Source: JBEGTT01 sp041179245 (lineage in GTDB: Bacteria > Pseudomonadota > Gammaproteobacteria > Burkholderiales > Rhodocyclaceae). Taken from it: 13,761 bases of DNA. The notes under the pieces are model-generated. The model ran no database searches. It saw nothing but the letters and a program-made list of their open reading frames with translations, and was not told the DNA's origin. Position 1 is the first letter of the stretch, and each line of letters begins with the position of its first letter. The position numbers were made by a program, and so were the translations under genes. This document shows, piece after piece, positions 1-6,751 of the stretch. Location of the stretch: the NCBI GenBank assembly GCA_041179245.1, contig JBEGTT010000203.1, forward strand, positions 1-13,761, read 5' to 3'.

Positions 1-878
1 AGGATATGGGCGCTGAGCCAGAAATGGCAGGGGTGTCGCCTAGCGATATCCGCAATCCTGTAGTTTTGCCGCATCTTTATGCCAGCAAGCTTCTAACCGA
101 TCATTGGTCGGTTGGTGTCGCGATAATGAGTCCTTATGCCTTTGATCGTCGCTTTGATGCAACGTGGGCGGGTGCGCAAAGCAACCATCTGCAGATTAAA
201 AGCCAAAGCGTGAATCCGGCTGTTGCCTATCGGGTTAGTGATGCGCTATCGGTGGGGGCTGGTTTGAATTATCAGACCTTAAAGCTGCATTCAGAAAGTA
301 CCGGTTCGCTGTATCAGGGAGAGGATGCCGCCCTTGGCTGGAATGGCGGGGCGATGTACGAATTGGCGCCGTATATGCGCTTAGGGCTGGCTTATCGTTC
401 AGCCGTGCGCCATTCCTTACCAAATGACTTGGCGCTAGATACCCCGGAAAGCCTAACCTTCTCCGTATGGCAACGCTATTCGGATCAATGGGAAGCGGCT
501 GGCGAGATTTCTCGTTACCGTATTTCAGGTTTACGCGGGCAGCCTGCATCAGTTCAGCAAGCTGCTTTTGCGTACCAAGATGCTTGGCGTTTTGCTTGGG
601 GGGCTGCTTATCAGCATAACGATCGGTGGAAATCACGATTTGGCGTGGCGGTTGAACGGAATGCGGCAGATGGCGCTAATCTTGCGGCGCGCTTAGCCGA
701 AGATCATGCGGTTTGGTTGGCGCTTGGTCTTCAATATCGCATTAGCCAAATGGGTGCAGTGGATCTTGGTCTGGCGATTCGCTGGCCGTCTCGTGCGGTG
801 GTTGAAAGTGCAGGCTCTCAAGGTGAATACAGCCTTGCCGGGCAAGTTGCTTCTGTGCAGTACAGCCATGCTTACTAA
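1..878 (+). CDS. FadL/OmpP1-family outer-membrane transporter, 3' part (5' end outside window)
   Basis: The reading frame is open from the left edge to TAA at 876-878, giving about 291 residues; an ATG at 6 is in frame but is very unlikely to be the true start. The protein is a run of alternating amphipathic beta strands with the segments VNPAVAYRVSDALSVGAGLNY and LGLAYRS, which are typical of the FadL/TodX/OmpP1 family of long-chain fatty acid or hydrophobic-compound channels in the outer membrane. Family members are usually 400-480 residues, so the signal peptide, the N-terminal hatch and the first strands are missing. The C-terminus is YSHAY, an aromatic end as expected for barrel assembly, though Tyr rather than the commoner Phe. 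Only 24 bases separate it from the next gene, so it may lead or belong to the downstream operon. The family call is firm; the substrate is not known. Confidence 0.88.
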   Translation, partial: DMGAEPEMAGVSPSDIRNPVVLPHLYASKLLTDHWSVGVAIMSPYAFDRRFDATWAGAQSNHLQIKSQSVNPAVAYRVSDALSVGAGLNYQTLKLHSESTGSLYQGEDAALGWNGGAMYELAPYMRLGLAYRSAVRHSLPNDLALDTPESLTFSVWQRYSDQWEAAGEISRYRISGLRGQPASVQQAAFAYQDAWRFAWGAAYQHNDRWKSRFGVAVERNAADGANLAARLAEDHAVWLALGLQYRISQMGAVDLGLAIRWPSRAVVESAGSQGEYSLAGQVASVQYSHAY

Positions 879-890
879 GGCGCTTGGGCC

Positions 891-897
891 AAGGAGG
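891..897 (+). promoter_or_regulatory. Strong ribosome binding site that favours the second of two adjacent ATG codons
   Basis: AAGGAGG is a full Shine-Dalgarno match. Two ATG codons follow, at 900 and 903. The site lies 2 bases from the first and 5 bases from the second, so initiation at 903 is more likely. Confidence 0.7.
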
Positions 898-902
898 CGA
901 TG

Positions 903-1640
903 ATGGAAGAATTTAATCTCGACTTGATGTTGGAAGCCATTGGTCTGCGGGAAGTGATCATGGGCGTTATCGTGGTCGTTTTCCTGTACATGCTGTGGCT
1001 TCTGGTTCGGATGGTTCGTTTGTCGATGGGCGCCAAAGCGGGGGATGTCGATTCGCTCGGCTTGGGCAGTACCAATACAGTCGCTGGTGCTGCTGCAGGT
1101 AATAGTGGCAAGTCTAAGCAGCAGGTATCCACTTGGGCCGCTCCTGCTAGTACGGACTCTGGCTTGAAATCGCTGGTGAATAGTATTTTTGGGAGCGATG
1201 AGCCTGATCCCAAGGAGATGCTGGAGCGAGAAAAACGAGCGGCTTTGTATGCTGAAGTGGGGTCGAATTTGCGCATACGGGGTGGTGTTGTGCAACCCGT
1301 TGCCAGTAAAGACGGGCCTCCTGTCGTCGGAGGTCGCACGGCATCTCCACCAACACTGTCTCCTTTGGCTGATCCGCGAGTCCAGGCGATGGCTAAAGAG
1401 ATGGAAAATATGCGAGGCGAGGTCAAGGAGCTTCGGAAAAATCTGTCTTCGCTTCAAAGCCAGTGGCAGACCGAAATCAATCAAGTTCAGATGTCCCAGA
1501 ACACCGCGCCCATTTACAGTGATGCCATGCATCTTGCGACGCAAGGTATGGACGCAGCGGCTATTGCAGAGCGTTGTGACATTCCTTTGGGAGAAGCAAC
1601 GTTGGTGGTGGCTTTGGCAGGTAAAAAACGTAGGGCCTGA
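903..1640 (+). CDS. Membrane-anchored coiled-coil protein with C-terminal DUF2802-like domain
   Basis: This is a protein of about 245 residues (246 if the ATG at 900 is used). Counting from 900, residues 17-40 form one transmembrane helix (VIMGVIVVVFLYMLWLLV). A low-complexity Gly/Ala/Ser stretch follows at about 50-90, then a predicted coiled coil at about 160-198. The C-terminal region at about 203-242 has the pattern of DUF2802: a helix with DAMHLATQGMDAAAIAERC, then a helix-turn-helix-like IPLGEATLVVAL. No enzymatic motif is visible. The architecture suggests a small inner-membrane protein with a cytoplasmic coiled coil and a compact C-terminal module. Its stop codon shares one base with the start of the SPOR-protein gene (TGATG), so the two are probably translationally coupled. 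The DUF2802 call is from motif memory; its biochemical role is not established. Confidence 0.75.
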   Translation: MEEFNLDLMLEAIGLREVIMGVIVVVFLYMLWLLVRMVRLSMGAKAGDVDSLGLGSTNTVAGAAAGNSGKSKQQVSTWAAPASTDSGLKSLVNSIFGSDEPDPKEMLEREKRAALYAEVGSNLRIRGGVVQPVASKDGPPVVGGRTASPPTLSPLADPRVQAMAKEMENMRGEVKELRKNLSSLQSQWQTEINQVQMSQNTAPIYSDAMHLATQGMDAAAIAERCDIPLGEATLVVALAGKKRRA

Positions 1641-2434
1641 TGAATATGGATAAAAGCGGTGTGTTTTCCAAAAGTGGCGGGGATGACTCCCTACACAGCG
1701 ACGAAGCCCTAGCTAAGGCACAGATCGCGCGTCGTTTGGGTTTGGGGTTTGTGATTATCGCCGTGTTACTCGGTATGCTGTTTCTGGCCGAAAACCAGTT
1801 TTACGACGGTGGGGATACGGCGACTGTTGTCACTAAACCCGAGCCACCAGCAAATCTGACAATCAATACGCCTGATAACCGGGATGCACCGCAGCCAGTT
1901 AGTACTAGTGCCGTTCAAAATGCGCAAGAGGTAGGCGGGCAGGTGACGCCGGTGTCGAATTCAGGAACCAACGCGGCGCCTGAAGCGGAAACGCCTCCTG
2001 TCACGCAAGCAGAGAACCAAAATCCCCAAGCGGCAGAGCCTTCAGCTTCACCGGCCAGAAAATCGGGGGGGGGGGCGAAAATATCCAACCTAAAAAATAA
2101 CAAGCCAGTGCCGGGTGTCATCCCAACGGCACCACTTAAGCCAGCTATTCCTTCATTACCACAGCCGTCCCCACCTGCTACTCAGGTTACTGTCGAGCAT
2201 CGCAAGGTGGCGACTAGCGGATTTCTCGGCGGGATTTTGTTGCAAGCAGGTGTTTTCAGTAGTTATCAAAAGGCGGAAGAGTTACATGCCTTACTGACGC
2301 TCAACGGGATTCCTTCAACCCTTGAAACTAAAGTACAGGTTGGACCTTTTGCGAATAAGGCCGAAGCGGATGCGGCGCGGGCCAAACTAAAAGCGCTTGG
2401 GATTGAGTCCCTCGTGCTCTCCCCTCGGAAATAA
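1640..2434 (+). CDS. SPOR-domain protein, single-pass inner-membrane anchor (FtsN/DedD-like layout)
   Basis: The protein has 264 residues: a short cytoplasmic N-terminus, one transmembrane helix at about 33-51 (LGLGFVIIAVLLGMLFLA), a long Pro/Ala/Asn/Gln-rich periplasmic linker at about 60-190, and a C-terminal SPOR domain at about 196-262. The domain shows the ILLQAGVFSSYQKAEEL and VQVGPFANKAEADAARAKL repeats characteristic of peptidoglycan-binding SPOR modules. SPOR domains bind denuded glycan strands at division sites, so a role in septal cell-wall work is likely; this is inference from the family. The start at 1640 has AGGG at 1632-1635, 4 bases away; ATG at 1646 is an alternative that changes only two residues. 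The linker contains an uninterrupted run of eleven G (2065-2075) encoding Gly143-145. Slippage there in either direction would end translation before the SPOR domain. It is not clearly FtsN or DedD, so no symbol is given. Confidence 0.87.
   Translation: MNMDKSGVFSKSGGDDSLHSDEALAKAQIARRLGLGFVIIAVLLGMLFLAENQFYDGGDTATVVTKPEPPANLTINTPDNRDAPQPVSTSAVQNAQEVGGQVTPVSNSGTNAAPEAETPPVTQAENQNPQAAEPSASPARKSGGGAKISNLKNNKPVPGVIPTAPLKPAIPSLPQPSPPATQVTVEHRKVATSGFLGGILLQAGVFSSYQKAEELHALLTLNGIPSTLETKVQVGPFANKAEADAARAKLKALGIESLVLSPRK
2065..2075 (+). repeat. Homopolymeric G11 tract inside the SPOR-protein gene
   Basis: Eleven consecutive G, reading TCG GGG GGG GGG GCG in the gene frame (Ser-Gly-Gly-Gly-Ala). With one G lost, the frame meets TAA at 2091-2093; with one gained, it meets TAA at 2098-2100 (present coordinates). 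The observed length keeps the full-length frame. Poly-G runs of this length are known slippage sites in phase-variable genes, for example in Neisseria; whether this one varies is not shown. Confidence 0.9.
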
Positions 2435-2448
2435 TTTCAGGAGCTACT

Positions 2449-2832
2449 ATGAGCCACAAAATCATCATCTCAACGGCAGATGCCCCGGCCGCCATTGGAA
2501 CGTATTCACAAGCCGTGAAGGTTGGTAATACGGTCTATTTGTCAGGCCAGATTGGGCTTGATCCCGATACCATGGAAATGGTTGAAGGTATTGAGGCTCA
2601 GATCAATCGGGTGTTTGGGAATCTGGCGGGCGTCGCTGAAGAGGCCGGAGGGTCTTTAGGTGATGTGGTTAAGCTCAACATATTTCTGACCGATCTGTCG
2701 CATTTTGCCAAGGTTAACGAAATTATGGCCAAGCACTTTTCTGAACCTTACCCTGCCCGCGCAGCCGTGGGGGTTAAAGAGCTTCCTCGGGGGGCGTTGG
2801 TCGAGGCTGACGGTGTACTGGTGATTGGCTGA
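2449..2832 (+). CDS. ridA: RidA-family reactive enamine/imine deaminase
   Basis: The protein has 127 residues, the normal size for the RidA (YjgF/YER057c/UK114) family, which hydrolyses the reactive 2-aminoacrylate-type enamines/imines released by PLP enzymes such as threonine dehydratase. It forms trimers with active sites at subunit interfaces. Visible family features are APAAIGTYSQAV near the N-terminus (Tyr19), VYLSGQIGLDP, and the C-terminal signature YPARAAVGVKELPRGALVEAD. That signature contains the conserved substrate-carboxylate-binding Arg (R104) and Glu119, both needed for the active RidA subgroup. An AGGAG ribosome binding site at 2439-2443 sits 5 bases before the ATG. The gene follows the SPOR gene by 14 bases and its last 8 bases overlap the recG start. 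The family call is very secure; the symbol assumes the RidA rather than Rid1-7 subgroup, which the Arg supports. Confidence 0.93.
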   Translation: MSHKIIISTADAPAAIGTYSQAVKVGNTVYLSGQIGLDPDTMEMVEGIEAQINRVFGNLAGVAEEAGGSLGDVVKLNIFLTDLSHFAKVNEIMAKHFSEPYPARAAVGVKELPRGALVEADGVLVIG

Positions 2833-4888
2833 AACTAAAACCGGCAAGGCGGCGTCGGGGTGTAAAAAGCCGGCGGATGTGACGGGGCGCAAGTTAACCC
2901 AGATGGGGTTGACGCGTCCCGTTGATTTTTGTCTGCATTTGCCCATTCGTTACGAAGACGAAACCCGTATTTCACGTATTACCGATGCGCCGTGGGATCA
3001 ACCTGTCCAGCTAGAGCTGGATATAATTTCGGTTAGCACGCAGTACAAACCGCGTAAGCAACTGTTGGTGTTGGCTAAGGATGACAGCGGTGAGATATAC
3101 CTCCGTTTTCTGAACTTCTATGGCAGCCAAATTGGGCAATTTGAGGCGGCTAAATCGAGTGGGCAAAGCGTCCGCGCCTTTGGCGAAGTTCGGCAGGGGT
3201 TTTTTGGCGCGGAAATGGTTCATCCACGAACCCGTTTTGTGGGTACTGAAACACCTTTGCCATCTGGCTTAACGCCAGTTTATCCAACCACGGCGGGTAT
3301 CAGCCAGGCCTTGCTGCGGCGTCGAATTGGCTCGGCAATGAGCGGCATGGTTTGGGGTGAGCCGATTGATTCAATATCACTGGCTGCACTTGAATTGTGG
3401 CCACTTCAGCAAGCCCTGAACTATTTACATAACCCGCCTGTATCAGCACCGATCAGCCAACTGAGCGAACGTGACCACCCTGCATGGGATCGCGTTAAAT
3501 TTGACGAATTACTCGCGCAGCAACTGTCTTTACGGAAGGCGTATCAGACTCGCCGATCCGTTGGCGCGCCTCCCCTACGGACAACAGGTGCGTTGGCTGC
3601 GGCCTTGCTGAAATCTTTGCCGTTTGGACTTACAGGGGCACAAGCTCGGGTAGCGCAGGAAATTTTTGGAGATTTGCAGCTTGAGTTTCCGATGCAGAGA
3701 TTGCTACAAGGTGACGTGGGGAGCGGTAAAACCATCGTGGGGGCATTGGCTGCTTGTCAGGCTATCGAGGCGGGGTATCAGGTTGCCTTTATGGCGCCGA
3801 CTGAAATCTTGGCTGAGCAGCACTACAAAAAACTACAGCATTGGCTGACGCCTCTAGGGGTTAGGGTAATTTGGCTGACCGGAAGTTTGAAGAAAGCCGG
3901 AAAACTTGCAGCGCAAGCCGCTTTGCATGAAGGTGCTCAGCTGGTCGTCGGGACTCATGCACTGATTCAGGATAACGTCGAATTTCCCAAGTTGGGACTA
4001 GCGATTGTGGATGAACAACACCGTTTCGGTGTGGCGCAGCGGCTGGCTTTACGGCAAAAAGGGTGTAATCCGCATCAGCTCATGATGTCCGCAACACCCA
4101 TTCCGCGAACGTTAGCCATGAGTTATTACGCTGATCTAGATGTGTCAGTGATTGACGAGTTGCCGCCGGGCCGAACCCCGATTCGGACTCGGTTAGTCAG
4201 TGATGCGAGGCGCGACCAGGTGGTTGGTTTCGCCGAGAAACGGCTAGAAGAAGGGCGGCAGGTGTACTGGGTTTGCCCCTTGATTGAGGAATCCGAGGCG
4301 TTGCAGTTGCAGACGGCAATTCAAACCTTTGAAGAATTGTCGGAGGCATTACCAAGCCGATGTGTCGGACTGGTACACGGGCGACTCAAACCGAACGAGA
4401 AAGCTGCGGTGATGGATGCTTTTGTCGCCGGGGAGGTGCTGGTGCTGGTGGCAACCACGGTTATTGAGGTTGGGGTCGATGTTCCCAATGCCAGCCTGAT
4501 GGTTATTGAACACGCTGAGCGATTTGGTTTGTCCCAGTTACACCAGCTTAGAGGTCGGGTTGGGCGTGGGCAATGGGCTTCTGACTGTATTTTGTTGTAT
4601 TGCAATCCCTTGTCGCCAACTGCCAGAGAGCGTTTGCGGATCGTTTTTGAGCACACGGATGGGTTCGAGATTGCGCGACAGGATTTGCAATTGCGTGGCC
4701 CGGGCGAGTTCATTGGTAGCCGGCAAAGTGGCGTTCCCTTATTGCGATATGCGGATCTTGAAAAAGATGAGCATTGGGTTGAAGCTAGTCGCCGAGTGGC
4801 CGAGGAGTTGTTGGCAGAAAATCCTGTCGCGGCGGAGGCTCATTTAGAGCGATGGTTAGGGAGTCAAGCCGAGTTGCTGAAAGCGTAA
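2825..4888 (+). CDS. recG: ATP-dependent DNA helicase RecG
   Basis: The protein has 687 residues, close to the 693 of E. coli RecG, the helicase that remodels stalled forks and branch-migrates Holliday junctions. The N-terminal wedge/OB region is at about 15-160 (LHLPIRYEDETRI, KPRKQLLVLAKDDSGEIYLRFLNF). The helicase core carries Walker A GDVGSGKT (296-303), APTEILAEQH (324-333), the DEQH box (396-399), SATPIPRTLAMS (422-433), VHGRLKPNEK, and the motif V/VI stretch TTVIEVGVDVPNAS then QLRGRVGRG. The C-terminal region has the QDLQLRGPGEFIGSRQSG signature specific to RecG. Translation starts at TTG (2825): a TGA at 2822-2824 closes the frame just upstream, and the next in-frame ATG (residue 27) would cut into the wedge region. 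The start overlaps ridA by 8 bases, suggesting coupled translation. No strong ribosome binding site is seen. Confidence 0.96.
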   Translation: MAETKTGKAASGCKKPADVTGRKLTQMGLTRPVDFCLHLPIRYEDETRISRITDAPWDQPVQLELDIISVSTQYKPRKQLLVLAKDDSGEIYLRFLNFYGSQIGQFEAAKSSGQSVRAFGEVRQGFFGAEMVHPRTRFVGTETPLPSGLTPVYPTTAGISQALLRRRIGSAMSGMVWGEPIDSISLAALELWPLQQALNYLHNPPVSAPISQLSERDHPAWDRVKFDELLAQQLSLRKAYQTRRSVGAPPLRTTGALAAALLKSLPFGLTGAQARVAQEIFGDLQLEFPMQRLLQGDVGSGKTIVGALAACQAIEAGYQVAFMAPTEILAEQHYKKLQHWLTPLGVRVIWLTGSLKKAGKLAAQAALHEGAQLVVGTHALIQDNVEFPKLGLAIVDEQHRFGVAQRLALRQKGCNPHQLMMSATPIPRTLAMSYYADLDVSVIDELPPGRTPIRTRLVSDARRDQVVGFAEKRLEEGRQVYWVCPLIEESEALQLQTAIQTFEELSEALPSRCVGLVHGRLKPNEKAAVMDAFVAGEVLVLVATTVIEVGVDVPNASLMVIEHAERFGLSQLHQLRGRVGRGQWASDCILLYCNPLSPTARERLRIVFEHTDGFEIARQDLQLRGPGEFIGSRQSGVPLLRYADLEKDEHWVEASRRVAEELLAENPVAAEAHLERWLGSQAELLKA

Positions 4889-4901
4889 TGAAGGCAGAAA
4901 A

Positions 4902-5786
4902 ATGTTGAAATTTGATTCCGTTGTTATTGGTCAACGCTGGCCAGTCTATATACGCCTGATGCGAATGGATAAACCCATCGGTATTCTGCTTTTGTTATGG
5001 CCGACTCTGTGGGCCTTGTGGCTTTCCTCTCTTGGCAATCCCGATGTGTGGATTTTGCTCGTATTTGTACTGGGCACCGTGCTGATGCGGTCCGCAGGCT
5101 GCGTCATTAATGACGTTGCTGACCGGAAGTTCGATGGCCACGTTGAACGTACCTGTCAGCGACCATTGGCCACTGGGGAGGCAACTGTTGCAGAGGCGCT
5201 GGCATTATTTGCCGTTTTGATTGTTTTGTCGTTTTTGCTAGTGCTGTTGCTGGGGAATAGCTTGGTGGTTGGTTTATCGCTCCCGGCCTTATTTCTGGCA
5301 GCCAGTTATCCCTTTACCAAGAGGTTCTTGGCGATACCCCAGGCCTATTTAGGAATCGCGTTTGGGTTCGGCATTCCGATGGCCTATGCTGCACATCAAG
5401 GTGTAATTCCAGTAGAGGCATGGATTTTGCTGTTGGCAAACACGTTTTGGGCAATTGCCTACGATACCGAGTACGCCATGGTGGATCGCCCGGATGATCT
5501 GAAAATTGGGATCAAAACTTCCGCCATCACATTCGGACGTTTTGACGTGCTGGCCGTGATGGCGTGTTACGGTTTGGCAACGATTTTGATTGCGTGGGTA
5601 GGTTGGCGAGCATCGCTTTCAGCCTTGTTTTACGTTGGATTAGCGGTGGCAGTGGTGGTGATGGGGGTTCATTATCGTTGGATTCGAACGCGTGACCGGC
5701 AGGCTTGCTTTAAGGCTTTTTTACACAATAATGTAGTGGGTTGTGTAATATTTTTAGCGGTTTTATCAGGATATTGGCAGCTATGA
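4902..5786 (+). CDS. ubiA: 4-hydroxybenzoate polyprenyltransferase UbiA
   Basis: The protein has 294 residues and is a polytopic inner-membrane enzyme that joins the polyprenyl chain to 4-hydroxybenzoate, the first membrane step of ubiquinone synthesis. The first Asp-rich motif is NDVADRKFD (70-78), followed by GHVERTCQRPLATG. The second is at 188-199 (DTEYAMVDRPDD) with LKIGIKTSAITFG after it. These coordinate Mg2+ and the prenyl diphosphate and match UbiA rather than other UbiA-superfamily members. The N-terminal RLMRMDKPIGILLLLWPTLW is also diagnostic. About eight or nine hydrophobic segments are visible. An AAGG site at 4891-4894 lies 7 bases before the ATG. The gene follows recG by 13 bases and overlaps the PilZ-protein gene by 4 bases (ATGA). 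It acts upstream of UbiD, encoded two genes later. Confidence 0.96.
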   Translation: MLKFDSVVIGQRWPVYIRLMRMDKPIGILLLLWPTLWALWLSSLGNPDVWILLVFVLGTVLMRSAGCVINDVADRKFDGHVERTCQRPLATGEATVAEALALFAVLIVLSFLLVLLLGNSLVVGLSLPALFLAASYPFTKRFLAIPQAYLGIAFGFGIPMAYAAHQGVIPVEAWILLLANTFWAIAYDTEYAMVDRPDDLKIGIKTSAITFGRFDVLAVMACYGLATILIAWVGWRASLSALFYVGLAVAVVVMGVHYRWIRTRDRQACFKAFLHNNVVGCVIFLAVLSGYWQL

Positions 5787-6748
5787 GCAATAAGAAAAAG
5801 CTCGACGATGGACCCAAACTAGTCAAGGTTCTGCCTGGTGAAATAGAGCTGGGCGGAAAGCTCATGTGTAATCTGTACAACGGTGACCGGCAAATTATCC
5901 GAGTCGTTGGTCAGACGGTGACCAGTCAGTCTGACTTGGACGGTATGTATTCCAAGGGGCTGTATCGCTATGAAAATGAGCATGTCCATAAACGTGCTGA
6001 TGCGGTATCAACAGATGGACCGAGTAAATTTAGACGGGGTACCGGAGGGACGCGCTTAGACGCCTCTAAATTAAAAGCGGCACAAGCCAAGAAAGTAACC
6101 GATGTGCCCTTGGACAAAACCAAAGTTCGAGTTGGCTCGGTGTTGCAGCTTCAACCCAAAGGGCCGGACGCCCCCCGCTACGCAGTGCAGTTAATTGGTT
6201 ATCTCAAGGGGCAGGGTGTTTGTGTTACGCCGCCTTCGCTCAATGGCGAATTTGTGATGATTCGTGAATGGGATGGATTTACCGCGCGTTTCTTTTCCGG
6301 TAAAGATGCTTTTGCTTTTGATGCATCGGCGATGAAGCAGACTATGGTTCCCTATCCCATGCTGCACCTGACCTATCCCCGAATTGTTCGTATTCACCAG
6401 ATTCGCCAAAAACCTAGGCTTCAATTGGAATTAATTGCCGTTGCGCAGGCATCGGAAAGAGGTTTGCTGGTTTCTCTGCGTATTTCTGACCTCAGTGTTG
6501 GGGGGGCAAGTCTGATCACAACCGCTGATTTGGGGGCTGTTGGCCAGGGCTTTAAGCTGAAGTTCAAGATAAACGTTGAACAAATTGAGGTTTTTTTAGA
6601 GCTCAACTGTCAAATCCGGAATGTGGTTAAGCCAACGGAAGAAAGCAAAGGAAGTTATACCTACGGGATTAGTTTCCATGATGTCCCGTCTGACATGCTG
6701 GTCGCGCTTTCGGCCTATGTTGCCAATGCCATGCTTGAACAGATGTGA
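5783..6748 (+). CDS. YcgR-like PilZ-domain c-di-GMP receptor with extra N-terminal domain
   Basis: The protein has 321 residues. The C-terminal PilZ domain (about 203-320) carries both c-di-GMP-binding signatures: RQKPR (RxxxR, 208-212) and DLSVGG ([D/N]xSxxG, 236-241). The middle part (about 112-200) resembles the YcgR N-terminal flagellar-brake domain: VRVGSVLQLQP, QLIGYLKGQGVCVTPP, a GEFVMIR strand and LHLTYPR. In front lies an additional domain at about 12-65 (LGGKLMCNLYNGDRQIIRV, then DLDGMYSKGLYR) whose pattern recalls the small domain often placed before HD-type signalling domains. That comparison is tentative. The start at 5783 was chosen because its ATGA overlaps the ubiA stop; a TTG at 5741 would extend the protein deep into ubiA and is unlikely. 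Flagellar or surface-motility control is the family expectation. Nothing else in the window encodes flagellar or pilus parts, so the target is unknown. Confidence 0.85.
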   Translation: MSNKKKLDDGPKLVKVLPGEIELGGKLMCNLYNGDRQIIRVVGQTVTSQSDLDGMYSKGLYRYENEHVHKRADAVSTDGPSKFRRGTGGTRLDASKLKAAQAKKVTDVPLDKTKVRVGSVLQLQPKGPDAPRYAVQLIGYLKGQGVCVTPPSLNGEFVMIREWDGFTARFFSGKDAFAFDASAMKQTMVPYPMLHLTYPRIVRIHQIRQKPRLQLELIAVAQASERGLLVSLRISDLSVGGASLITTADLGAVGQGFKLKFKINVEQIEVFLELNCQIRNVVKPTEESKGSYTYGISFHDVPSDMLVALSAYVANAMLEQM

Positions 6749-6751
6749 AGT

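Noticed and set aside
693..1544. Long minus-strand open frame (283 codons) across the end of the FadL-like gene and the DUF2802-like gene
   Set aside because: It is antisense to two well-supported genes, spans their junction, has Arg/His/Gln/Ser-rich composition typical of reverse-frame translation, and shows no domain pattern or ribosome binding site.
5741..5782. Upstream TTG start for the PilZ gene
   Set aside because: It would extend 42 bases further into ubiA and add residues unrelated to the family; the ATG at 5783 with the ATGA overlap is the better start.
6500..6506. G7 run within the PilZ DxSxxG motif as a second slippage site
   Set aside because: Seven G is shorter than tracts usually seen to vary, and the Gly-Gly codons are required by the conserved motif, so the run is explained by protein sequence.
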